Assembly (NCBI RefSeq): GCF_000189635.1
Contig: NW_002476512.1
Location: forward strand, 310,001 to 374,000
Reading direction: 5' to 3'
Length of the DNA: 64,000 nt
Origin: Tetrahymena thermophila SB210
Lineage: Eukaryota > Ciliophora > Oligohymenophorea > Hymenostomatida > Tetrahymenidae
Of the stretch, positions 54,348 through 64,000 are shown piece by piece. Position 1 is the first letter of the stretch. Each line of letters begins with the position of its first letter. The translations under genes and the position numbers were made by a program. A model generated the notes under the pieces. That model saw only the letters and a program-made list of their open reading frames with translations, did no database searches and had not been told where the DNA came from.

Positions 54348-55410
54348 TAGATCACAATTTTTTATCTTTGAAGAAAATTATTAATTTAATTAGTTTGATT
54401 ATTATATTTAATTTGATTAAATTCTGATATCTTATTTAAAAATAAAAAATTGTGAGAAATAAAACTAAATTTGACTAATGAATTATCTTCTAGAAAAGAT
54501 AAGAATAATTATTTCTAGAAAAATCTTCTTAAAAATATCCTTCTGGTAAGTTGTTCATGCAAAACTAAATGTTTTTATATTTGAATCTCTAAAAAATAAA
54601 AATTTGAATAAAAGAACAAATAACAATCGATTTATTTTCTAAAAAGTTATATCCGTGGTACAAAACCAATTTATTTATCAACTTCGAATAATTCGAATAT
54701 TCTTGGCAAAACTCACTTTCTGTAATAAAAACATATAATTTGAAATAAATTTACTTAAATATCAAATTAATAAATCACTTTCTTTGTTAAAAAAACTAAA
54801 TTATTTTAAAATAATATTACTATTAAAAATAATAATAAAGTTGAATGCCTTTTATTTTTTTATCACATTATATTTATTTATTGATATTTTTTGTTGCAAT
54901 ATTTTAGGGTTTCCTAATTTTTTTTTAATTTTCTTTCATTTTTTTAAGGCATTTATTTATAATCAATTTCTTTTATTAACTGTATTTTCTTCAGACTGGC
55001 TATTCATCTCTCTATAAAAATTATTTTTTAGTATAGGATAATCATACGTAAAAATGGTCAAAGAATTTTTTTATTCTACTGATTATGTTCCCAATATCTA
55101 TTATATTAAATATTTTTATTGAATAAATAAATACATTCATTTCTTTAAATTAATTTAACTACTTAAATTACAAAATTAAATATCTAAAATTAATAAAATA
55201 ATACTAATATTTATTATATAAACTACTTTCTTTTTGAGCAAACAAACATAAGAATAGATAATTTTGATAAAATTTAAAATATTAATGAAAATAAATATAG
55301 AATCTCTTTATCAATAATAAGAAGATAATCTTATAAAAAATTTGCTATTTTACAGTTGATTTAAATAAATGTTTTTATTTTATCATATCTATAAATAATT
55401 TATATAAATA
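54348..55410. other. Intergenic, C upstream flank fused to B downstream flank
   Basis: The left 450 bp match the upstream region of C2 (60974-61330), including AAGAATAATTATTTCT and GTTGTTCATG strings. The right 350 bp match the downstream flanks of B1 and B3. A hydrophobic 77-codon ORF at 54784-55017 is not conserved in the C2 flank and is not a gene. Confidence 0.65.
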
Positions 55411-57030
55411 TCAAATTTTTGGTTTTTAATTAAAATTTTAATCAATAATTTTATTAAATAATAATTCATTTTAATTTCTTAACTCCTACTCAATAAATTT
55501 TTGTTAACCTATTTCGCTTTCCACTTTAATATCTTATTGTAAATATTATTAAGTATCTTATGCACATAATTATTGATTTTATTGAGATTTATCTAAATAA
55601 ATTTATTTATTTTCTTCATTATAATACATTATCCAAGCAAAGGTATAGGGCAAAAGGAAATACAAATTCAAAAATTTGAAATTTATTAACCCATACTTAT
55701 ATAAATTTATTGCAAAGCTATGATTTAAACTTAAGCATGATCCCCATTTAAAAGTATTTAATCCTAGTCTATCAGCAAAATTTAAGTAATAAATTAAAGC
55801 TAAAATAGCAAGTATTCTCAAAAAATAATTTTTTTTATTTTATTCTTATTCAAAACATACATTTTATTAATAAAATATTCCATTTCTATATTTAGTTCCT
55901 TAAAGGTTAAGGTTTTTGGTTAATTCTTAAACTAACTCGTTCTGATCATTAATTCTCCCTTTTTTAGCTATTTAAAATCCTGATAAAAACATATTTAAGT
56001 ATTTTCCACCCATTATCTAACCCTAAGAAATAAATATGGTAGCCTCTTCACTTGGAATTAATTCATGGAAAGAAATTCTTTGATCACGATCAGAATAAGA
56101 GTTAAGATTTTTTGTTATATAAATATAATTTTTTTCAAAAATAATTTTCTTATTTTTTTATTAAGCTACTTTGAAAGGATGATTTTCTTTTATAATTGAA
56201 AAAGTAATTAACCTTTTTGGTAATTATTCTAATTCAGATATTTATTAATTTTCTTCTTTTTGAATACTTTCGTAATAGTTTTCAATAAGATTTACATCTA
56301 TCTATATTTATTTTTTTCTTTCTGCTATATTAAAATACTATGATACTTCTAATTCATGTTCACCTACTTTTACAGAATTAGGTATAAAAATATTACTTGT
56401 TTCAAGATAAATTTCCCAATTTTATATCTCCATCCTATCGATTTGATAAAATACACCTTCTTCAAACAAATTTTATTTTTCTAATTATCTATGATACGAG
56501 TATCCGTAATTTTTCCAATTATTATTTTTTTCATCATAATATTCCATCTGCTAAATTAATCCTATTGCATTAGGACTACTTGCAGAGACTCCAAAATAAG
56601 GATCAAAAAGGAGTTTATTTGTATTTTGTTGTACATTAACTTTATCAATTTAGTATATTGGCTAAGTAGAAGTAAAACGTCTTTATTATTAATTTATTGT
56701 TGATAAGAACTTTTTGTTGAAAATATCAATATGAATTCCAAATAAACTCTTAAATAAGCTATTTTTAGTAAAAGAGTTAATGTTTATTTTCCATTTTAGT
56801 ATTGAGGCTACTAGCAATGAACTACCCCAAAAAATGATATCACAAAAAAAGGATTTAAAGCTTTTTTCAGACAAACTATGAATAGAATACATTGATTTTA
56901 AGTTATTATTGGATTATTATTAAAAAGATGTTTTTTCTATTTATGTTATGGTAAGGCACATGCTATTTTGTTATTATTTTTATGTCATTGCTACTCCTGT
57001 TAGCAAAAAGGCTGTAGATGCTAATTTCAT
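55411..57030 (-). CDS. TMEM43-like membrane protein, subfamily B copy 2
   Basis: An intronless gene for 539 residues, very similar to B1 and B3 over its whole length. It has the same N-terminal segment (SFFCDIIFWGSSLLVAS), the LLFDPYFGVSASSPNAIGLIQ core, YSYHRQLEKQNLFEEG, and the same C-terminal membrane segments (LRILAILALIYYLNFADR). Compared with B3 it lacks about eight residues after the SQGQ of the lumenal part, where the text runs straight into MGGKYLNMFL. No frameshift or premature TGA was found. Together with B1 and B3 it should act, if functional, in the ER or nuclear envelope membrane; that is inferred from the family. Confidence 0.72.
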
Positions 57031-57421
57031 TTTATGTATATTCACTAATTTTATTATTTTGTTGAATTTATTTTGTTAATTTTGATCATAATTCACAAAA
57101 TCAAATTTCTTTGATGAAAAACTTTCTCAGATATTCCAGAATAAAATTGATAAACATTTATTGTGTAAATTTAAAATTCGAATAGACAAAAATAAAAATA
57201 CAAAGTTTACTATTTTCAAAATGGTAAAACATAATCCCTATATTATGTAAAAAGTAATTAATTAACATTAAAAATTAATGAAAATTTCCTTTAACACAAA
57301 ACTTAAATAGAATCTCTTTATCAATAATAAGAAGATAATTCTTATAAAAAATTTACTATTTTACAGTTGATTTAAATAAATGTTTTTATTTTATCATATT
57401 TATAAATAATTTATATAAATA
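57031..57421. other. Intergenic B2-B3 with duplication junction
   Basis: A 391-bp spacer. The right-hand upstream flank of B2 ends at the string ACACAAAACTTAAA (57293-57306) and then jumps directly into downstream-flank sequence of a B unit (TAGAATCTCTTTATCAATAATAAGAAG). In B1 and B3 the first string continues into different upstream sequence, so this is the visible end-to-start join of a tandem duplication. Confidence 0.75.
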
Positions 57422-59032
57422 TCAAATTTTTGGTTTTTAATTAAGATTTTAATCAATAATTTTATTAAATAGTAATTCATTTTAATTTCTTAACTCCTAC
57501 TCAATAAATTTTTCGCTTTCTACTTTAATATCTTATTGTAAATATTATTAAGTATTTTATGCACATAATTATTGATTTTATTGAGAATTATCTAAATAAA
57601 TTTATTTATTTTCTTCATTAGAATACATTATCCAAGCAAATGTATAGGGCAAAAGGAAATACAAATTCAAAAATTTGAAATTTATTAACCCATACTTGTA
57701 TAAATTTATTGCAAAGCAATGATTTAAACTTAAACATAATCCCCATTTAAAAGTATTTAATCCTAGTCTATCAGCAAAATTTAAGTAATAAATTAAAGTT
57801 AAAATAGCAAGTATTCTCAAAAAATAATTCGTTTTATTTTATTCTTATTCAAAACATAAATCTATTTGCTAATATAATCCAAATGTAGCTACTTCAAGGT
57901 TTTTGATTAATTCTTAAACTAACTCGTTCTGATCATTAATTCTCCCTTTTTTAGCTATTTAAAATCCTGGTAAAAACATTTTTAAGTATTTTCCACCCAA
58001 GTAAACTTCTTTGTTCTAACCCTAAGAAGTAAATATGGTAGCTTCTTCACTTGGAATTAATTCATGGAAAGAAATTCTTTGATCACTATCAGAATAAGAG
58101 TCAAGATTCTTTGTTATGTAAATATAATTTTTTGAAAAGAAAATTTTCTTATTTTATTATTAAGCTACTTTGAAAGGATGATTTTCTTTTATTTTTGAAA
58201 AAGTAATTATTAACTTCTTTGGTAATTATTCTAATTCAGAAATTTATTAATTTTCTTCATTTTGAATACTTTCGTAATAGTTTTCAATAAGATTTACATC
58301 TATCTATATTTATTTTTATTTTTCTGCTACATTAAAATACTATGATTCTTATAATTTATGTTCACCTATTTTTACAGAATTAGGTATAAAAATATTACTT
58401 GTTTGAGGGTAAAATATCCAATTTTATTTCTCCGTACTATCGATTTGATAAAATACACCATCTTCAAACAAATTTTATTTTTCTAATTATCTGTGATACG
58501 AGTATCCATAATTTTTCCAATTATTATTTTTTTCATCATAATATTCAATCTGCTAAATTAATCCTATTGCATTAGGACTACTTGCAGAGACTCCAAAATA
58601 AGGATCAAAAAGGAGTTTATTTGTATTTTGTTATACATTAACTTTATCAATTTAGTATATTGGCCAAGTAGAAGTAAAACGTCTTTATTATTAGTTTATT
58701 GTTGATAAGAGCTTTTTGTTGAAAATATCAATATGAATTCTAAATAAACTTTTAAAAAAGCTATTTTTAGTAAAAGAGTTAATGTTTATTTTCCATTTTA
58801 GTTTTGAGGCTACTAGCAATGAACTACCCCAAAAAAATATATCACAAAAAAAAGATTTAAAGCTTTTTTCAGACAAACTATGAATAGAATACATTGATTT
58901 TAAGTTATTATTGGATTATTATTTAAAAGATGTTTTTTCAATTTATGTTATGGTAAGGCACATGTTATTTTGTTATTATTTTTAAGTCATTGCTATTCCT
59001 GTTAGCAAAAAGGCTGTAGATGCTAATTTCAT
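57422..59032 (-). CDS. TMEM43-like membrane protein, subfamily B copy 3
   Basis: An intronless gene for 536 residues. Order of parts: short hydrophobic N-terminus (MKLASTAFLLTGIAM), N-terminal membrane segment in FFCDIFFWGSSLLVASKL (about 57-75), TMEM43 core LLFDPYFGVSASSPNAIGL with QQIEYYDEKNNNW, a long lumenal part with HPFKVAQQ and HELIPSEEATIF, three C-terminal membrane segments (LRILAILTLIYYLNFADR, LCLSLNHCFAINLY, LNLYFLLPYTFAWIMY) and a polar Q-rich tail. The frame is intact. Differences from B2 are mostly single codons, so the two copies are the youngest pair in the array. Confidence 0.72.
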
Positions 59033-59461
59033 TTGAAAAATATACACTAATTTTATTATTTTGTTGAATTTATTTTGTTAATTTTGATCATAATTCACAA
59101 AATCAAATTTCTTTGATGAAAAACTTTCTCAGAAATTCCAGAATAAAATTGATAAAAATTTATTGTGTAAATTTAAAATTCGAATAGACAAAAATAAAAA
59201 TATAAAGCTTACTATTTTCAAAATGATAAAACTTAATCCTTATATTATGTAAAAAGTAATTAATTAAAATAAAAAATGAATAAAAATTTCCTTTACAAAA
59301 CTTAAAAATAAAATTTGATCTAATTAAAATATGAAACTTTTACATATATAATTTCTACTTATTTTATGGTACATTTTTTATTTTTTTATTAGATACCTTT
59401 TATCTCTAAATTTTAACTACAATAAAATAATTTCATCTTATTGTCTGTTTTATATAATTTT
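59033..59461. other. Intergenic between B3 and C2
   Basis: A 429-bp spacer equivalent to the B1-C1 spacer at 52362-52838; the two align over most of their length. It holds the promoter of B3 and the 3' end of C2. No other feature is seen. Confidence 0.7.
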
Positions 59462-60973
59462 TCAATATAAAAAACTTTCTTTTAGCACATAAACAAATCT
59501 TTTTTCTATTTCTCAAAATTATTAAAATTATGCAATAATATTTGGCTTTATTGAAGTAATTTATTGAGGAACTTAAGACTCTTGATTACTTAATATATTA
59601 CTTAAAACATATTATATAGTATACGATCCTCCAATCGTAAATAAAGCTGTAGGCGCATTAATTATTCCGTAAACTAACATTCTTATACTGCAGGAATGAA
59701 TAAATGTCATTAAAAGAGGTGAACTAATTGAATCTAGTTCTAATCTTAAACTGAAATTATAATAATAATAAAACAAAAAGGCACAAAGCAGACTATAATT
59801 TAGAAACTCACTTTTTGCAAATTAATTGTTTTTATTATTATTATTATTATATTAAGATGATTTCTACACTAATTAAAATTATCCTTACTTCATTTCTATT
59901 TCGAGACTGTTTATGAGGCTTTAAATTAGTTCATGCTAAGATACATTTCCAGGTAAAATAACTTCAAAATCATGCAGCTATAGTTTATTATATACTCTAC
60001 CTAGATAGAAATCAGAATCTTAATTTTAAATATACTTTTTTTTTAGTTTATTTGTGAAAACGCTAATTTATGAATAAGGCTTTAGTTCATAAAATGAAAC
60101 ACGAAAGTCTCCTTACTAAAACTTATTTTATTCTTAAGTGTAGTATATAAAGTTTTAATCATACGATACTTACATTCTTTAAGTTCCTTAGAATTGTTTG
60201 TTTAATTCATCTATTTCTTCTGTGAGAATTTCCATATCCTCTTAGTTATACTAAAATTATCTTTCATATTTGCTTCTAACACTAGGAATGAAATAATTAT
60301 TAATGAAACCTTAATATCTTTTAGTATAATCTAATTATGCTTTATTTATTTATTTTTAATCTATATCTAATCCTACACATAATTAAGTGATTTTATCTAA
60401 ATTAATATCTGTAATATCTATATTTCCTAACTTAATATAGTTTGCTATAAATTATATCTCAAATTATGGGCCAGATACCCATTCATCCTATTGATACAAT
60501 TCCAATCTCCTTACTAATCCATATGAATCCTTAGATTAAGTAGAAATTCCAAATAAAGGATCTTTTATAAGTTCATTATTTAAAAGGCCAACTTTTATAT
60601 CATCTGTTCCATATATTGGTTAATTATAAGACAAAGTATGCTTACTAAAGTTAAAATTTTTCACTTTCTGTATAAGTGACATTTATAATTTGTCTTAATT
60701 TAATTTAAATATTCTTTAAAACATGTATTTCTTATTGAAATGTTAAACAGTAATATTTTTTCTGAAACATGTAGCTAATGGAAAAGTAAGCGCTATCATA
60801 CCCATATCGCAAATAAAACTTCCAATTGCATTTTCCTTTAAAAAAGATTTTAATGTCTGTTAAAAATTTGTAAATGGAAGTTCATCAAAAGGATTGCTGA
60901 TTGCCTTAGCATTCTTTTAATAATAACTTTAAGCCATTAATATTGAAGGTAAAGCTAAGTATGTTAGTTTCAT
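59462..60973 (-). CDS. TMEM43-like membrane protein, subfamily C copy 2
   Basis: An intronless gene for 503 residues, nearly identical in layout to C1. It shows the N-terminal membrane segment (IGSFICDMGMIALTFPLA), the TMEM43 core LIKDPLFGIS with LEMYQ, the GDFRVSFYELKPYS block, a polyasparagine/lysine stretch before the C-terminal membrane region, and NVPTALFTIGGSYTI near the end. No frame disruption was found. It is directly upstream of B3 on the same strand, repeating the B1-C1 arrangement. Both C copies keep long conserved ORFs despite very AT-rich DNA, which suggests selection on the protein. Confidence 0.78.
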
Positions 60974-61744
60974 TTAATCACAATTTTTTATCCTTTAAGA
61001 AATATTATTGAGTTAGTTTGATTATTATATTCAATTTGATTAAATTCTGGTTTTATGTTTAAAATTAAAAATCTTTGATGTGAAATAAAATAAAATAAAT
61101 TTGACTAATTTATTTAAGAATAGACAAGATAAGAATAATTATTTCTCGAAAAATCTCCTTAAAAATTTCGAATATCTTTTTGGTAGAGTTGTTCATGAAA
61201 AATTAAATGTTTTAATATTCGAACCTCTAAATTAAAAAACGAAAAAAATATTTTCAAATAAAAAACAATGAATATTCATTCCCTACCAACTTTTAAAAAT
61301 GTTAAAAAAACTAAATTATTTTAAAATTTGATAGTCTTATTATTTTAATAAGCAAGCAAAATGAAAGATACATTAAAATTATAAATATATGGTTAAATTT
61401 AAAATCTTAAAATTAAGTTTTTATTTGTTCAGTTTTTATAAAAGAAAAATCTCAATGTCAATAAAAGTAAAGAATTTAATTGTCTCTTACTTAAGATTGA
61501 ATTATTCAAATATGATTTATTTTCATATAAATAAGTAAGTAAATAAATAAATAAATAATTAGCATTTTTTCAAATAATAGAAGAATAAATCCTCATATCT
61601 ATTTTATTAATATTTTCTCTTTTATAACATCTTTGTAGGAATTTGGTTAGTTTTTTATATTAGAGTTCTTCTGATAATAGAATTGCATACTGTTCCTCAA
61701 AATAGCTTATTTTATTTTATAATTCTATACAAAAAAAATTAATA
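60974..61744. other. Intergenic, duplicated C upstream flank
   Basis: The first 350 bp match the flank upstream of C1. The rest is unique AT-rich DNA with an AAAT run at about 61530-61558. No gene is seen. The similarity of both C flanks over about 350 bp marks the edge of the duplicated block. Confidence 0.65.
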
Positions 61745-63745
61745 TCAATTAATTAAAATAGTTTTTTTTTTACTTAATGAACTTAAAGTAAATGAATCGA
61801 TGTTTTTATCAATGTCTAAAAAGAAAGAGGAACAACCTATATGCTTGATAGCAGACAACTGTTCTGTATCTAGTATCATCATAATAGCTTTCTTTAAAAA
61901 CATTACATCTTTGTATAACTCAAATATATTCAAATTTTTAAAGACTTCATTTTGAATAGTATTTTTAGTCTTTTGATTGATCAGTGAATGCTTTGAGCCT
62001 CTACAAAACCTTTAAATTTATTTTTAAATAAAAAAAATATTTTAATTTTTAATTTTATATTTATTTTACTTAAAATTAAACATATTTTCAAAGGTTTTTT
62101 CTTAAAACTGCTTATTTTATATTGCTTTTAGCTTTTCTAATTTTGAATAAAAAAGCTAGGAATCCTCCTCCATATTTTTAGTTTTCTCAAATTGCTGAAT
62201 GTTTATTTTACTTAATGGAAGGATATTAATTTTAGTCTACTGAGTTCTATCTGATGATAAAGGAGATTAACATAAATTTATTGTCTTAATATTTTGATTA
62301 TTTTAATTTTAAATAATTGATGTGTTATTATTGGACCTATTTTAATTTAAAGCAGAATTTTGAAAAGTTTTGCTTTGACTTTCTTCACTTTGTTTAGAAA
62401 ATGACTATTGAATTATCAATCCTTCAGTTTAATTTGTATTATCTGAAGACTTTTTGCTTTAAGGATATTAACTTTAGCAGCTTTTGATTTTATCTAATGA
62501 CTATTTGCATTAAAAATCTGTTTAAGGCAACTATATCGAGCAGTTATCTTCTCTCTCTTAAATAATTTATTCGTCTTCTAACTCTATTTTATCATCTTCT
62601 TTAGAAAAATTTTAATCTCTTTTTTATGATTAAGAATCTAAATCTGAAATCTCTTTATTATCATACAATTTTTAATTTTTTAGTATTTATAAGTATTTTC
62701 CTTGATAAACATTTTACATCAATAGCATAAAGAAATCATTTCTTATTGATCTAGATGATATTTTTCTACCTACAATTCCAAGTAGCATTAAAAGAGACAA
62801 TGTGCTATTCACAAGTGCCAATATTTAAGGCAAAGCAGGATACTATATTTGTATTATTTGAACTATTTCATCCATCTATAATTCTACTTATCCATAACCA
62901 CTCTAATTAATTTATTGTATAGAATAATTTCTGTCAAAATTTTAATTCATTAGTTCATACTAAATTGGAGAGGAATAATTAGTAGAAGATTGTATCAATA
63001 GTCCTTCTTTGATGCTAGTCGTTTACTTTTATGCTTTTAACGAGCTGTAAACAAATTGATTAGCAATAGGATAAAATTGAGCATTTCTGTAGTTAACTTA
63101 TATTTATTTTGTAGCTGTGTTATACTAAGATGTATATAACTTAAGTCTAAATCTAGCATTCATACCATTCACTATTTACTCTGTTTCGTTTTAGCTTGCA
63201 CAATTATTTGGAATGAAGTCCTTATTTGAATCAGTGTCTAAGCATCCATAAATATATATGTTGACAGAAGAAGATATATTGTCTTTAGTATTTACATTAA
63301 GCGTATAATTCTAAACTTTAGAAAAATCTAAGCATTAAAATCCAACCAAGTGAGAACTTGTGCATTAAATAGTATTCAATTAAATGCTTTAGAATAATGT
63401 ATTATTTTTGAAATATAAATAAGCCATGAACACTAAATAAGTTTTATTTTGCTATGCTTAAAGAGATTATAGGTCTTTGTTAATATCATATTCGAATCTG
63501 AATCCAATCATATCTTGATCTAAGCTTATATCAATGCTTTCTTCAGTGATGAAGCTTTGAGCCTTATAGTTTGGTTCAATTTAATTCTGAATATACTGAA
63601 CTAGAAGATATGTCAAATATCCTACAGAGCCAATATAAACAAAAAAGGATAATATTAATCCAATGAAGGTACCTTTCTTTGTTCTTCTATTCTCAATACC
63701 GAATGAGAATGTCTAAGAAAATAAGTCCAATTTATAAAAATTCAT
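61745..63745 (-). CDS. Ciliate-type two-pass transmembrane protein
   Basis: A 646-residue protein from exon 1 (63745-62070) and exon 2 (62009-61745), joined across a 60-nt intron. It belongs to a large ciliate family recognisable by its start: MNFYKLDLFSQTFSFGIENRR then TKKGTFIGL leading into the first membrane helix (about residues 27-48). A lumenal domain with CLD, GCLDT and NNCAS cysteines follows, then a second helix ILALVNSTLSLLMLLGIVG (about 303-325) and a long cytosolic Q/S/K-rich tail. The last exon has the conserved terminal block NLNIFELYKDVMFLKKAIMM with EQLSAIKHIGCS. Function is unknown; the family is usually annotated only as transmembrane protein. Start and both splice sites fit in phase. 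Confidence 0.85.
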
Positions 63746-64000
63746 ATTTAGTATTTATTTCTTTAATTTAAAAATAATAATTATTATGAAGTAAGTAAGT
63801 TTTTCAATGTTTTGTTTGCTTTTTAGATAAATTTTTAATGCAAAATATATTCTTAATGTATATCATGAAATAAGTTAAAAAATCTTAACTTTACTTATAA
63901 GTATAAAATAATCATAATATTATTTTGAAATAAGTATGAATAGTTAATATTTCATCATTGAAGACAAGCTAACTATACTAAAAAAGATATATAAATAAAT
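63746..64000. other. Intergenic, promoter side of the last gene
   Basis: The last 255 bp are AT-rich upstream sequence of the transmembrane-protein gene. No start of another gene can be seen before the window ends. Confidence 0.6.

Noticed and set aside
54784..55017. Hydrophobic 77-codon ORF
   Set aside because: It is not conserved in the duplicated flank upstream of C2 and looks like chance poly-T coding for Phe/Leu/Ile.

Overview
The window looks like macronuclear DNA of an oligohymenophorean ciliate, most likely Tetrahymena or a close relative. The sequence is very AT-rich. Long conserved proteins are only readable if TAA and TAG encode glutamine and TGA is the sole stop, and every gene model below ends in TGA. 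Introns are short to medium (52 to 999 nt), start GTAA/GTAT/GTTT, and end in TAG or very often AAG. No bacterial operons, insertion sequences, CRISPR arrays or viral genes were seen. I did not find a wholly new system. The most unusual item is a tandem array of TMEM43-like genes.

Left third, + strand (1-28.9 kb): two tandem P5B-type ATPase genes (the first cut by the window edge); an orphan type I membrane protein; an AFG2/SPATA5-like double AAA ATPase; a MORN-repeat protein fused to a calpain-like domain whose catalytic cysteine is replaced; a small orphan; a ULK/ATG1-type kinase with a 999-bp intron; and a mitochondrial carrier. About 1.5 kb downstream of the carrier is a diverged triplicated ~450-bp repeat.

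Middle (30.4-46.2 kb): a tentative leucine-rich-repeat gene on the minus strand; an L-2-hydroxyglutarate dehydrogenase; two zeta-class GST/maleylacetoacetate isomerase paralogues with identical intron positions, 7 kb apart; between them a minus-strand group made of a Q/S-rich orphan, a protein with two cyclic-nucleotide-binding domains and a possible GON7-like KEOPS subunit; then an intronless TATA-binding protein.

Right third (46.9-64 kb, all minus strand): a decayed TMEM43-like pseudogene carrying a GATA microsatellite, a Cys-rich zinc-binding protein, five intact intronless TMEM43-like genes of two subfamilies in the order B1-C1-B2-B3-C2, and a ciliate-type two-pass transmembrane protein. 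Flanks are duplicated with the genes, and one duplication junction is visible near 57.3 kb. L-2-hydroxyglutarate dehydrogenase and the GSTZ pair both belong to organic-acid/amino-acid catabolism, but otherwise neighbours show no functional linkage, as expected for a ciliate chromosome. Exon models were checked by hand for phase and total length; function calls rest on recognised motifs, not on database searches.
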